Below, in pieces: positions 45,501 through 60,500 of a stretch of DNA of 64,000 nucleotides. How positions within the stretch are numbered: the first letter of the stretch is position 1; the number at the start of each line of letters is the position of its first letter. Location of the stretch: NCBI RefSeq assembly GCF_040802235.1, contig NC_133156.1, positions 147,419,173 through 147,483,172 of the forward strand, in the 5' to 3' direction. Below the pieces are notes generated by a model, which saw nothing but the letters and a program-made list of their open reading frames with translations, was not told the origin of the DNA and ran no database searches. The translations under genes were made by a program, and so were the position numbers. The stretch comes from Manis javanica (Eukaryota > Chordata > Mammalia > Pholidota > Manidae).

Positions 45501-48500
45501 CTCAGCCCAGTACTTCACCTTTCCAGGCCTCAGCTCTGCCCACAGTGAGGGCCTGGGGCAGGCTCCACCACTCACGTTCTTGGGAGTCTCAAGCCATTCA
45601 ACATCCATAAAATGCTCTGACACATTATCATTAAGGTAGAAGAAACCCCACTTAATAATCATATATAACCATTTGCTAATAGCAGTGTTCATACCCCAAT
45701 CCAACATTAGATAATTTTTAATCATTTTTGATAGAAAGCTGCTTTTATTTCCCAAGGAGTAAAAATCCATTTAATTAGAATTTTGCCAATTTGGAATTTA
45801 AAATAAAGACAATTCCTTTATTTTATGAATGATTAGTATGTAACTTATTATTAAATTATGGCCTACCAACTCAATTGTTTACTAAATTCTTTAGACAACA
45901 CCAGCTTCAGAAACTGCAACAAGGTTCTCTAATAGTTTCTCCTTCGAAACAGCTCAAACTCCACATCAGAAGGGTGTGTGAGGGAGGACCTGTATTAGAG
46001 ATGGACATGGGACAAGCATCATGCCACTAAAAAATATTTTTGCCTACGAACAAAGGCCTAGTTTATTCTTTAACATGTTGTTTTCCTTCTTCCGGTCACA
46101 TTAAGTAAGTACCACTGTATGAAGGACAAAGAAGAGACCTCCGTAGCATAAATGAGCTAAAGTCAGCTTCAATGCATAAAGAATGCTGAGGTGAATCCAC
46201 ACGGTCACCTGGACAACCGTAGTCCTAAAATAAAACTTCAAAGCAAATATTAATCACCTGTATATGCCATGCCTTATACCAACGCATATTCTAAAGGCCC
46301 TGTAAAAACCCAAACCCTAAACCTTTAAGTGCACCTCTCCCTGCTCTGAGGTCACCTGCACGCCTGACTGTGCATGTCCACTTTAATAAAACCTTGCTGC
46401 GTGGCTTGCCATGTGTGTTGTCTCTGCATTCTTTCTTAATATAAAGACAAAAGCCTGGACCTCAATCAGGCTCAGGAGAGCTCCTCCAACTTCATGCCTG
46501 CATATGTCAGCCCTGATGCCATGTGTCTGGATCCCACCAGCACTAAAGGGCAGGCCTTGCCTGTGCCCGCCCTTCCTCAACCCTCCTGCCCACAGCACGC
46601 CCTCAGCACCCCGTGCCTGCTCTGCACAAGGCCATGCCTTTGGCATAACCAGAGCAAGCACAGCTCAGTCACGCTCTCCAGCACCAGCCCCCCAGATCCC
46701 CTGCAGCCCAGCTGACCCTCCAGTCCTCTACCCCGTCCCTGTCACACACGGGAGCTCAGCATGCCAGGTCCATCTGCAGTCCTGACTCTGCTCTTATTTT
46801 CAACCTTACATTTCAACCTTTCTGGTTATCCATCCTTTGAGCTGCATTGACATATTTATATTATTATTTTATTGCACAGTATTGCTAATTAATACATTAT
46901 TCCTGTAACTATACAAGACTCAATTATGTAAGTACGCATATATCACTCGAAGTAACATGTGAACAAATCTTGTAAGCTATTTTCTCAAAAACCAGAATTT
47001 TAAAGATTTAAAGAATAAACAAGCCTGAGTTTGACTAAAGTACAAGGCAGATTTCCTCCCATAATTATACATTCTTATTTTTAGATAAACTTAGCACATT
47101 CTCTTTATTCATGTATGTGTTACCATTTAAGGTATGTATTTGAAAGTTTTATAAAATCTTCTGTAGGTTTGTTTGGAACTTGAAGCAGTCTTCCACCTTT
47201 CCGCGCCCCTTGCCTCCCACTATGACCCAACGTGCAATCAGTGTCACTGTGACAACAAAAGGCACGTTACATCTCGTAAGTGTGACTTCAGAAGGTATTA
47301 CATGGTTTTGACAAGTCCACAGACACTTCATCTAGGTTAACATAAGTATTTATAGACTTGTCATTTCTCTTAATTTTTTAAATTCTCAAAAAGGTTTTGA
47401 AATTTAGGATGAATTACTTCAAAGTATGAACAGTTTCTTGAATCCATAAGATGCTCTGAAACCAGAATTTGCAGTCATACAGATGCCACCTGGCTGCTGA
47501 AAATGCCACCACTGGCCCTTCTGTGTCCCCATGGTTTCCTGTTTAGGATTGAAATCATTCTTCAGGGTACCCTGAAATGGGGAATTTGGCAACGTAGGAT
47601 TTGAGACAGTACCCCACTGCACATTTATTCATTTCCCCTTGCGCATCTTCATTTATCTCTGTGTGTACCTCTTCTAATTCCTACACAGTTATTAAAAAGC
47701 ACATGGTCTCATACTCTTTTTTGTAACTTAACTCCAAGTGTCTGTCTATTTCCAGTGAAATTAGATATTGACCCAGAAACCAGGTTGTCTCAAACCATGT
47801 ACTGACTGAGTACCACGTTGCTGTTCACATGTAATGTATGCACAGTGCGGGAAGACGTATCTGCTGACAGAGTAACAAAATTACCCAGGGTTACTCTATT
47901 TGCTACTGTGATCTATTTATCAGACTTACCTTATTCCAAATGGAATTACCTTGAAATTTTAATTAAACTCCAAGGATACTTAAAAGTTGTAACTATCTTC
48001 AAGGATCTGAGGGGCATAGGCAGATATCAGATGAACCTGTTTTGTGTACCTCTGGGGCAACAAATACATGATGCACATGGAGAGGTCAGTTCAAAGGAGT
48101 GCCTCCAAAAAAATCAATCTCATCACTGACAATTCTGCAGAACCTGGAGAGCAGCTTGTCAGAGATGAGCCATAGAGGAAAAATATAAGTAAAACTTCAA
48201 AGATCTGTGGCTGACAGGGAGGAGCAGAGGCAAATGACCACTGAGGTCCTCCTGAGATTAAAAAGGATCTGTGTCTCCTTTACATCTTAAACAATGACTT
48301 TCATTCCTGTATATTCAGCTTAGAGGAAAATAAAACTAGTCTCAATTATGGAAGTGTGCAGAGTGACCCTGGCTGGGAGAGCAGGAAAGAAGCTGTGGGA
48401 GCAGGGGAGACTCCTGTGCCTCAGAAACCTAGGGACACTGGAGTGTCATTTCTCTGCCCAGCGTGCAAATGTACGTGTGCACGTGTGTATACTAACATCA

Positions 48501-51500
48501 ATATGTGAAAAGCAAGAGTTCAGTTATGAATAAAGTTCAGTTATGAATAAAACATATTAGCATGAAAATCTTTACCTCTGACAAAGTTGGATAAAACATT
48601 ATTCACAAAGAAAGAGTGTAAGGAGAATGGGTTAAGTGCAGAAGTACCTGCTCTGATGGCTGTAACACGAGTCATAACAGTGACCTTCCAGTCAACATGT
48701 TATCATTCACTTCGTCCCCCACTAAGATATCAACATCAATAAGAAATAATGCAACAAAGCACACAACTCACCAATCAGCCTTAGTACTGACGCTATGATG
48801 ATATCAGGAGTATATGCAATGTTCGCATGTCCTTTTCTGTATTTTATCCACCTATCCATCACAGGCCATAGCTCCTTACTACAAAATAACAACATGAATA
48901 TATGTGAATATGTATATGAAGAGTGAATTTTTAGGTTAAAACAAGAACAGACACCAGAAGCTCACATAATCTCCAACCATTCAGAATATTCAGCCTCCAC
49001 ACTGGCTTAAAAGAGGCTACAAATACTCAGGCTCCCATCTTGATTCTGTTTTAACCCTTTTACAAGTCTTTGCTTAGAGAAGCTAAACAATGTCCCCAAG
49101 TCCAGATATGGAAGCGGTGGAGTGCGGACTTTCACTAGAACCTTCCAGATGTGGACAGCGTGCCTCCATTCTGAAAGCCTACAGCGTTCCAGGAAAGCAA
49201 GGGGCTGAGCTGGAGGAAATAATCAAACCCCACTTGGGAAATTCTCTACTAACTGAAAACAGTGTGAATTCCCCTTTGCTTTCTTTATTAAATAATTCAT
49301 TTACTTCTTACGTAGTAATTATACTATTATAAAAGTTAATACAAAAAGTAAAATGACATTAAAAGCACCCCAAATAACACATCTCAGGTACCTACTATTC
49401 CTCTAAGTTTGGGCTTTTCTTTCTACATCCTGTGTGAGCATGTGTGTAAAAACCGTGGTGAAAGTGACCACATGGACGAGCTTGCATCCGGGTGTGTAGG
49501 TGCTCAGGCAGAGATCCTGACCCTGGATACTCCATCCTCACTGCCAGCAGGGGCCCTGGACAGCGCCCCTCTTATGGGCCGTCCCCAGCGGTCTCATCTG
49601 CCTCTGGGGCTCCCATGGAGAGTTGGGAAGAGCAGCCCATGGTTGGCACTCACACACCTTTCCAGACTGTCCCAACATTGTGTTCTAGTAACAGACTGTG
49701 ACACACTCTCATACCAACACTTAAAATCCTTTTGTAACTACTTTATAATATGGCTGTACCTCATTGGGTACACCCTAATTCAGAGCCCTGTTGTTTGACA
49801 TTTAGATAAATAACCTTTCCCTAGCATTAAGGAGAAAAATAAGAGAACAGATTTCCATAGAATATATTCCTCAACTATCTCAAAGGTAGGGACTACCTAC
49901 TTTGTGAATCCTTTTTAAACCAGCCCTTCTCAGGATGCCAAGAAAATTAATATCTACAGAACATTTATCTGAGTGACTATTTTCTCCCAAAGATGGTACA
50001 CAGCTAATATGAGAATTCTAGATGCACAGAGAACAGTTAATTTGTCTCATAAAACGGATGTCTGAGAGTATTAGGCTTTGTTCTCTCCTAAAAGCTGCTA
50101 ACCTAGAATTTTGAATATTTCTGCTCAGGTGGGTTTTTTCAGAGCACCTGTATATTAAGGTAATGATTATTCCATATCATCCTGCACATGTCCGTTGGGC
50201 ACTCCCTCGTGTGGGCGCTGCTCTGTGCCGGGGTGTGCCAGCGAGCCAAAGCCCTCCTCCAGAAGAGTCACCGCTCCTTAGGAGAGACCATGGTACTAGA
50301 GCACCAGAACAGGTGACAGGTGCCTCAAGGAGTGAAGCAAGGGGGGGGATAGTTTTACAAGTACTACAAGGGCAGTTTTATGAACTCTTAATCAAATCAA
50401 AAAGCATGATAAACGTTTCAGCTGCCTTCAACAGCAAAAATGATACAAACCACAATTCTGCAATCATTTAATTCAAATAACCCAACTTTAAGTTAGCACA
50501 ATAGGCCTGTACCTTATGATGTTATCATGTGTCCAAATCCACTTCTGATGGCAGCAGAGCAGGTCAATAGCAAATATGTACTCCCAAGTGGTATCACTTA
50601 GGTCTTCCCCAAACTTCTCGCTGGGCTGAAATTCTGTTTTGGGACATAACTGGATGGTCAAAAGCAGCTTAGAAACCATGAAGCCAACATCTACAGGAGC
50701 ATTCTAGAAAATGTAAAAAGAAAAAAAATAAAACTTAAGAGTTTCAAATTAACACGTCTTATGTAATCTCAAAGAGTATAACAAGCATCAGAGGAATAAT
50801 GACTTAATTTTAAAACACACCTTTTCAAAAAGTTGTATTTGAAATAAGGAGCTATGTTTATCTTTTAAATAATTATGTCTAATGTTACTGGATTATAACC
50901 AGAAACTTTTAAGAGTAGAATCTTTACTTTTTAAAAATTAAGGTTTTCACATGGCAAAATTCATGTCTGGTTTTTACAAATGTGCTATGGACATACAAAA
51001 AAATATGTATTCCTCATTCAAGCTTACTTTTTATCTTACTGAATTCCACTGTCTTATTTTCATCTATCAGTTCTGAATTCTATAAAAGAATTTGAAAATC
51101 TCATACTATAGTGCTATTTTTGCCACATTTTTTATAGTTTTTTCTTAATATTTTTATTTGATATAAAATACATTTATTAAAATACAACTTTCTTTGTAAA
51201 TAACGAATGTCATCCTCAAATCGTATCTGTCTTCCTCTTGAACAGTGACAGGAGACAGCTCCAGTGCCCCAGCAGGAGGACCGAGCAGGGGCAGAGGGAG
51301 CTGAGGGGAGGCGTACACAGGCAGCTTTGCGGGAGAGGCTGCGTGGCCGTGGGTGGCCACTGGGTGGGGGGTGGGAGGGCTCCCTTGTCTGTTAAGTGAC
51401 CCACTGGAATACGATGTGCCTTACAGGCCTGCACTCAGGTTTGTCTGGACAGATCGCTGAGGAGACGCGTGATCACAGACTTGCTTTGTAATATTTCACT

Positions 51501-54500
51501 CTCTTTTGTCTGCCAACAGCCCTTTCCTTTGCATAAGAAAATCAAAGTCTAGTGAACATCAAAAAGTACTAAAAAGGAAAGCAAAATGGCATATAAAATT
51601 CCACTACACACATAAGCCCTAAGAATTTTCTTTAAAGAGGAAAGCAATAAAAAACTATCATACTAAAAAGGAAAGCAAAATGGTATATAAAATTCCACTA
51701 TACACATAAGCCCTAAGAATTTTCTTTAAAGAGGAAAGCAATAACAAACTATCATTTTAATAACAAACAAAATAAAACCCTTTGTTGATTTCAATCCCTC
51801 TTCTTAAAGTTTATCACTATCAGTTCAGCATCCAGGGATTCTCAATAAATATTTATGCATAAAAGAACACCAACCTGGATACTATATTAGCACATCAGTT
51901 AATGAAGAAAAGAATAAAGAAAACAGGGAACAAAATACATGAAACAAATACAAATTCCTTTAACTGGAAAGGAAATTTGATTCAGAAAAATGTTAAGGAT
52001 TTAAGTGGCCATTTTTCACCCAAGTGCCTACTGTAGAAGCAAATGCTTTCTATCCCCCTGAACCCTTCCCGCATGCATGCCTAAATATGAATTCCATCAG
52101 TTGTAAATTAGTACACAAAATAAACTTAATTAAATTAACACAATAGGTAAGTCTGCATTTCTTCCCAAAGTGCTTTATGCATACTTTCTGAACAAAATGC
52201 ATATGCTAGGCTAAAATGACATTTTAAGGACTCTAATACAAGGAATATTATCTCTGAAATGCCTACAAACTAACACCAAAGTACCTATCAAACCAAATGA
52301 GAACATTTATGTAACATCTGCAATGCAGCATGACAAGAAATGACCACAAACCTCACCTTTTCCCAGTTGAGGAAGGCCCGCAGACAGCTGCGAACCTCTC
52401 CTTTAGCACGCTGCCTGGCCACTAACTGCATCGCTTTATTAATCACCGACTGAGAGAGAAATACATCATGCCACATGTTTGCAATGAACAAAGTCAATTT
52501 TTCTGACTCTGGAAAATCTACGAGAAAGAAAATAAGATAACAAACCTTTATGCTTGATCAAGTGAATACCTAACAAACTAAGCATAAGCTTTAATAATTA
52601 CAGTAATGCCTTGCTCTGCCTCTAGCTCACAGGAGACAGCTGGACCAAGCCCTGGCCTAAAAATCTGCTTCCCTTCATTCCCCACTCCACCTGTGGCAAA
52701 CTTAAAAGGAGGGAAGGTGAACATCCTCCCTCCAGCCTGCCCAACCCAGAGCCCCTGAGTAGGAGGCATCCAGGCCACTGTTCATGCCTTTGCACACAGA
52801 ACTCAACCTGCATGACACAGAGGCTTCAGATTTGAAGGGATATTGTTGTAAATTATGGCTGTACCCCTACCACCCTGTGAGTTGTCTTTTCTTTGCTTAA
52901 TCCAGTTAATCAGGCATAGTTTACATACAATGAAAAACACTTTTTTAAGCAGTTTCATTAATTCTGACAAATGAATACACAGACATAAACCCCACCACAA
53001 GTAGCACACAGACCATCTCTATCCTCCCAAATTCCCATGTCTGACCCTTTCCACTTCTTCTCAGATGGGAGACAAACTTGACCTGCTTGCTGTCACTTAA
53101 GTTGCCATTTTTTGAATACCTATGAATGGATTCGTTTAACATGAACCCTTTTCTGGCTTCCCACTCAGGATCACAGTTTGGTGACTCACCTGCGTGGCTA
53201 CACACAGGGGCAGGAGCTCCTGTGCACGGCTGAGTGCTGCCCCACTGTGCCTGAAGCCCGCTTGTTGTCACTCACCTGCTCACAGACACTGGCTTCCAGT
53301 TACAGGCCACTGTGAATTAAACTGCTGTGAATCACTGTGCTTCTAGTGTATGTAAGGTTATGTCTCTACTTCTGGTGGGAAGAACCTACAAATGGGATTT
53401 TTGGGTCATAGGATAAATGACTTTTAATTTCATAAGAAACTGTCAAAGGTGCTTTGCTAAGTGACTGTACAAGTCAACACAGGTTTTTATCCAGTCTGGA
53501 GTGAAGCCACATCTTTTTAGTTCTCTCTGTCCTATTTTAACAAACATTGCAATGTGTTTAAAGAGTAAGACAAGGCATAAGCTTACTGCACTATTCTGAT
53601 CTGTTTCTGAAACCCTGAACTGCCCGCCTATATGTCCCCCTGTCCTGGGCACTCCTTCATGGTTGTTCCCTCTGCCTACAATTCTCTCCCTCACTTTTCA
53701 CTTAGGTATTTTTTTGAATCTTCATATTTCAGATTCAAAAGCCACTCTGACAAGGAAAGCTTCCCTCATGCCCCAACTCTGCACAATGCATTCACTCAAC
53801 AGAGAGCCCCTGGTTACTACTGGAGGGTCCAATGCCTCTGGTCACAGTCATCATCTCGAAGTGCTAACACCTGGCATGCAGCCGCAACTATCTATTGAAT
53901 GAATCAGCGATCGAAGGAGAAACGAAGAGCACCCAGCAGCCTCATTCACAAAGTGATGGGTAGAGGCAACTAACCTGGTTTACGAGCCCATAAACATTAT
54001 GGTAATAAAGGGTGCAAATCTTTGCAATCTAAGTAAGGCTTTCTGATACAACATTAAAATGTGTTTGTGAATCACTTTACCACCAGAAATATTTCTCATG
54101 ACCTGACCTGTAGTAACGAAGAATGACAGCTCGTCTGACCCACGGAGACAGATGGAAGAGACGGCAGGAAAGGGAAGAGAGACTTAGGGCAGGCCCCTCT
54201 CCACCTCCCATGCTCTGCTTGCCCCACACTTATGACCACCTCACAGTGTCTGCCTTTCCAGCTAGTGACAGTGCAGCTTGCCACTTACTTTAAACTCCAT
54301 CCCTTATGGTGTGTCAACTGTATCTGGTTCTAAAATAGTTGCACAAGTAGTAGGATAAATATGCCACTGTGACAGAGGCTCTACCATCTACAGTTCAGGA
54401 AGGGTGTGCTGATGTAAGTAAGTTTCAGCTACATAAATTCTCCTACTGAAGACCAGGCATGGCTCTTCATGCACTCTGGTAAACGCACAAAACATAACAC

Positions 54501-57500
54501 CATTTTAATACATACCCAGCAATCTCCTAGCTGGAAACACAGACCCAAGTATGAGGAGGTAAAAAGGCAGAAAGGCCCTCAGTGCAGCAACGCCGCCCGA
54601 CGTACCTTCCTTAAGCAGGCTGTAGCAGAACAGGCGGGCCCTTTCCAGGTCTCCAAGCTGCCGACAAATGCCCACATACACTCTGCAGAGAGCGTGAGCA
54701 TAACTGTGCTCCAGGCATGGCCTCTGAACCTCCAGTTCTGAGAGAATAGAGTGAAGCAAGCACTCTGCTAAATGCTAGATGGGAGAAAAAAGGCAAAGGC
54801 AACATACACTGATTGTGAGTCTGTAGCCTACCGAAGGACGCTGCAAGTTCCACAGTGAGGTAACGATGACACGCAAGCCATATCAGATGGCCAAGGACAG
54901 CAGTGCCCGCAGGAAGGACCTGCAGTATTCGGTCCATAGGCTGGACTGCACGGTGCAGGCCCCACGACCTGAGGTGGCCTCAGTCAGCCGTGCTGCGGGT
55001 GCCAGGCACAGTCTGAACACACTGGTCCCCTACGGTCCCGACTGTCACGATAACCAGCCCCACTCCTCGGTTCCTGCCAATGTCATCTATGTGTGCGCAT
55101 CCCATACCCACTGACTCCCCCACATTCCTGTTTCCTGAGTGCCAATGTAGTCTATTCATTTATCCATTTAGATCTTAAAACACTGGATAACGTTTTTCTT
55201 GCTCAGGAAGAGGAGCACTAAATAAGCAGACATTTTTGTTCATTTGGAAACAGAAAACCATCTTTGCAAAGTTACTTGTACTACTCCTTGTGCTTTTCCA
55301 AAGTAAGTGATCGAAGAAAAATAAAGTATTTATGCTACTATGACTCCAAGGGTGTGCAGACAGCCAATGAATCCTGCCCACGAGTCCCTATGAATCAGCC
55401 ACACAGGCAGCACCTAGGCATTTGGAAAATATAAACCACTAACAAGTACTCATGAGCCCTGTGTGCAAACATACACTACCTCCCACGTCTTCCTGGTCTC
55501 CCCAAACTAAGCTGTTACTGTTTGATTTGTACTGTACATCAAGGGAGGGAGAGGAACCCCCTCCACCCTTCTGAAAGACTCACTCTCAAATGTGTATTAA
55601 TACTGTTCACAGAGAAGAAAGGCTCAATCACATAATAATTTGCTGCTCTGACGCAAACCATTTTGAGCCTTTAAACATGCCAGAATCAATGGGAAACAAA
55701 TTTTAGTCCTGACAGATATTTTTTTTTCTTAAAACTTTTAAGTTATTTGATGAATAAAAACGACCAGATCTCTAGTGTCTTACCACATTTCCAATGCATG
55801 AAATAGTGGCTGGAAATAGAGCACAGGCCATAATGTTTTTACAGATAACTGTTAACTATGAACTAAAATCTTTGTTTGGGATCACCTGGCATGCTGACAG
55901 CAGACAGCCTGTTTTTAAGGACATCCAATTCCTCAAGCTCAGAGAAAAACAGCCACATACCTTTTTTGTTGTGCTAAACTCGTAAACTACTTCTTTCTCC
56001 TGATCGCGCATAACAGGCTTCTTGGAGATGTTTCCCACGTACACATGACTCCGAATGACCGGCAGCAGATCGAAGGGTGACTCTGCAACCCTCCTCAGTG
56101 CATCAGCGATGGCTCTGCCAGGAGGCTCCGCAGCATCCCCGGGGTCCGGGGGCAGCCGGGTGGCCGCACTAACTGTGCCTGCAGGGCCCCTGTCCTCTTC
56201 TGTCCTTGTACCTTGGGCCTCGGGGAGGCCCTGCTGGGGGCTCCTGCTGACCCCTGCTGCAGTGGCGCCCCCAGGTCCCAGGTCTGGGGACCCACCATCC
56301 AGGCGTAATCTTTTAGCACTCCTCAATGTCGGCACTGACAACAGCCTCTTCCCGCCTGAGTCCTGCTGCGTGCTGAAATCTCTGGATGCATCCCGGCTAC
56401 AGTCACCGCCAGAACTGCCCCCCGTTTTAACAAAGGCGGTTGATGCTGAAGTGAGAGCTTTGAGCCCCGTGACAGCACTGGCCGGCCCGGGGAGGCTCCT
56501 GCAGTCCGCAGCCGGGCCTCGGGGGAGCTGAATGTTCCCTTTGAGGATGTTGAGGGTACGGGCCCTGGCCGATAACTCTGGGTACATAGTGTCAAGGATT
56601 TTAACGGAATTCTCCTGGGGCCCCGCCACAGCAGCAGGGGCAGACGCGAAGGGGGGCAGGCGGCCAGGCACGGGAAGGGCGTGCTTTGGGGTGGCAGCAC
56701 AGAACTGCAGGGGGGATGACAACATCCTCTCACTGGCCAGGGCAGCTGATGGTGAAGGAGATGTGCATGGAGGAGAGGCGCACCCGGGCTCTTCCAGCAA
56801 AGGAGACATCACAGGAGGCACTGGCAGGTGGCACAGTGGGGAGATCTGGCCACCAGGAGAGGTGGGCGAGGGGGAACTGGACGTTGCTATCAGAGGGGAC
56901 ACTGGCTGTGAGGTCCTTGGAGGTGTGGCCACCAAAGGGGCGAGCAGGGGCGGCAGCGGGGGCCCCACCTCTTGCCGAATCTTACTCAAGGTGTCAGCAG
57001 AACAGTCTGTGGGAGTAGATGTGTCCGCGGTGGCTAGAATGGTGTGGGTTTGACTTCTCTGAGACTTCGTGTTTCCTCTTTCTCCTGAAGCTGCCTGAGA
57101 AACTTCACTCTGATTAGTTTCAACTCTAGTTGATGCTACAGCCCTTATCAGTTTGTTTGTCTGATCTTTGTTTGAAATCTTTGATCGATTCTTATTCTTC
57201 CCAAATGGCTCTAGTTTCGAGTTATAATATGTGTGATCAGATGCAACAATCTGAGAATCAAAGTTTTGATCATATATTTCAGAACTAATCCTCACACTAG
57301 GTTTAACAGGTCTATTCCTCAGTCGACTTTTATCAAAGTTGGTACTCTGAACACTGCCTGAAATATCCTCCTGGAGACATGGAAGATTACTGCCCCCTAG
57401 GGGCTCCTGAAATGCAGGGCCAGCGTGACTGCTCTCTGGGGACTTGTCCACTGAAGTAACTGAGAGGAAATCAGCACCCGGCCTCCCACCGCCTGGGGAA

Positions 57501-60500
57501 GCAGGTGTATCTTCGGAAGCATCACACAGTATGACCTGGTCCACATTTGGCACAAGAGCTACTCCATTTATGATGGTCCAGTTGTCTCCTTTCTCAATGA
57601 CTAGATTTTGATCCTTATTGATAAGCACATTTATAACCTCAGAGGTCACTGTAGATATCTGACACTGAAAGGTCGTTTCTGCCTCGCCACCAGCACCGTT
57701 TTCAGCCATCTGGCACGCTTCTGAGTCAGTGCAGTGGGGCAAGCACTCTGCCAGTTCTGACAGTGCCTCTTCCCTGCCATCACCAGGGTTGGATGCAGAC
57801 AAGTAACCCTCAGGCGGGCCCTGGGTGTTGTCGCCATTATGAGGACCCTTAGCTGGGGAACTGCCCTCGGCATCTGCACCTGTTGGTGGAGGGGCAGGAG
57901 CTGTGGAGTGTGACAAGGAGCCAGCTGCCTCATCAGGCAGGACATGTTGTGCTGTCATGCTGTCCTGGGTATTTAGGAGCAGCAGATCACCAGCATCTTT
58001 CCCGTCAGAGTCCTCAGCGGAGGTCTGAAGCTCCCGCCCAATCTTTGTAAGCACCTCGGACAGCGTTTCCAGAGAACATGGAGTGAGCGGACGGGCCCTT
58101 AAAGGACAATCATCTTCCTCGGACTCCAGCCACTCTTCTGAGGTTTCAAGTGTTTCTTCACAGAGTTGCTTCCTGTACTTTTCTCCTGGTATTTCACTTT
58201 GCTTTAATTCTTTGTTGATTTCCTTATTGAGGGTGCCTTTGCTAGAACATTCTGAAACAGAGTCTCCCGAACTAGAATCTCTTAACTGACAACTCTCAAG
58301 AAACATAACAACTTCTGACGTAGAAAGCCTGTCCATCTCCGAGAGAGCACTGATGTTGAAGTCCTGCAAGGCGGAAGTCAGGGACCCCACCTCCAGGGAA
58401 GGGGCGCCCTCGGCTGCCCCAGTGCCCGGGGCTCCGGACCACTTCCCAGAAGCCCTCCGCAGCAGGTGTCCTGTCCCGGCCTCGGGCTCGTTCTCACCCT
58501 CACTGCAGCTGGGCACCTCGCTGTCCTCCCCCTCCGGGTCGCCACCCACCACCTCCCGAATGCCGGTGTAACAGCACAGGGAGCCGGGAAGGCTGCTCTG
58601 AGGCAGGGCAGGAGGCTCTCCATCCTGCCGGCCGATGGCTGATGAAAACGCGGTGCCTGCACTGCCTGGCCCTGCAGAGGCACCACCAGGAGTTTGAGAC
58701 GGCAGATCCAGGGGCCCCCTTGGGCTTTGCTGTACACTAGGGGAGTCCTCTGAAATGGCCAGGGTCTCGCCACCAGCCCGGACTGTGTCTCCACAGGGTA
58801 TGTCTCCAACAGGCAGAGCTCTTGTCACTGGTTCTCCTGCGGCTGGACGTTTACCCGTATCCATCCTGGATGAGTCTGGCTTTGTGGGAAGATTCAGACT
58901 CTGCTCATGCACCACAGCATCTGTCACCGCAGCCTGGCTTTGGGCTGGGATGTGTTCAGAAGGGAAAGTTAATTTACGATTTGTAGGATGATGACAATTT
59001 TCTACTGGTAAAGAATCACCTGGAAAACTGAAATCCAGTTTTCCCCACAAGGTGGAAACTTCTGGAGAAGTCCTTTTCATAGCAGCCACCCCCTCTCTTT
59101 CCCATGAGCTGCCCTCTTTCTCTCCACCTCCTGCCGGAGCTGATGCAGGACCAGCCCCATTCCCACCGTGCTCTGCTACTGAGGCAGGCTCGCCCCTCCG
59201 CAGCCTCCAGGGCTCCGACTGAGTGCTAGGTGTGCTTTCAGGTCTGGCCTGCTTGGTGATAACTGACACTTGGTTAGGCAGCGGTGACACAGCAGCCTTG
59301 AGTCTCATAGGATTATTCTTCCCAGTGAGTTCTCGCTTAGACACTGATCCTCTATCTCCTAAGAATGGTGTTGACTTTTGTAACTGATGGTCAGTCTTTG
59401 GTTCATGGTCTGATTTAGCACTAAGCCTTTCTTCACCACCTCTCCTTATCAGATCACTACGGTCCCATAAAGTGCTTTTACTGAATCCAAAATCACTCCT
59501 GATCAAGCCAGACTGAGATTCTACTGATACTGATAAGGTGGCATCTGACTGACTTCGGATGAGCTCAATCCTTGGATCCTGACTTCCACATTGTACATCT
59601 TTCACAGCTTTCATAAATATTGACTGAGGAAGTGAACGGACTTGGGTCACGCCTTTCACGACATCTGCACTTTTGGCCTCACTGCTGCCCTGATCACTTA
59701 AGTCAGAGGCTTCCAATTCAGGGGTCAGCGCTGGCAAGCTGGTCTCCAGGTCACCGTGCCCTGCAGAACACTCTGGTGGCTCAGATTGCAGGTCAAATGT
59801 GTTTAAAGTATGAGCTTGTAACTGTTGTTCTGAATGACGCAGCTCAGTAAGGCCCCCTTTAGAAGGAATGCGTGCATCCGCACTGCACTTTAACCCAGAG
59901 GAAGCCTGGCGGTTACTGCAGGAAGACGATGCTCCTGAGGTAGAAGAAGAGGAAAGCCTGGCATCCTCACCTGGCCCTGCGGCATCCGCTGAATCACCTG
60001 CATGTTCTTCTGGTTCGGGTGATTCTCCTAAAGTGAACCCTTGAGTGTCTTCTCTTTTCTTTTCCAATTCTCTAATTATCCCTTGAAAATGGTCAGGAAT
60101 TGATCTGTGACCTGATTCAGAGGTGATTTCATTAGTTAGTGTCCACTTAGTAAACTCTGATCTGGGTGATCCCATCATTTTGGATAAGAGGACTTTTCCT
60201 TCGGCCTCCATAAGTTCACTGAACGGCCTCTTGCCGAGAGGGGAGTAACACCAGTACGACTTCCTGGGGGCCATCCCCTCTTCCTGTGCTTGGCTGCCAG
60301 AAAGCTTGGCACACACATTCCCCAGGGGCTTGTGAAGTGTTTTCTCGGTTTGTGCTGACTCATCCATCTCCCAGTCCTCTGTCTGTCTTTTGGCCTCCTT
60401 TAAAAGGTCCGTTTCTCCGTCACCCGTGAATTTGGACGACAAAGGCCAGTGTTTCTCACTGGCTAAGGAGTATGTGGTCAAAGGTTCTCTGAATGTTGCT

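Larger units (their letters stand above)
44627..48771 (-). other. ICE1 intron, 4.1 kb
   Basis: Contains a MIR copy and an antisense ERV LTR (own entries). The rest is mixed and AT-rich with nothing recognised. Confidence 0.7.
52518..54605 (-). other. ICE1 intron with old LINEs
   Basis: 2.1 kb. Holds an L1 fragment and an L2 fragment (own entries). Nothing else recognised. Confidence 0.7.

Noticed and set aside
56055-57053. Plus-strand frames of 158 and 173 codons
   Set aside because: They lie wholly inside the ICE1 giant exon on the opposite strand. GC-rich codons there create antisense open frames.
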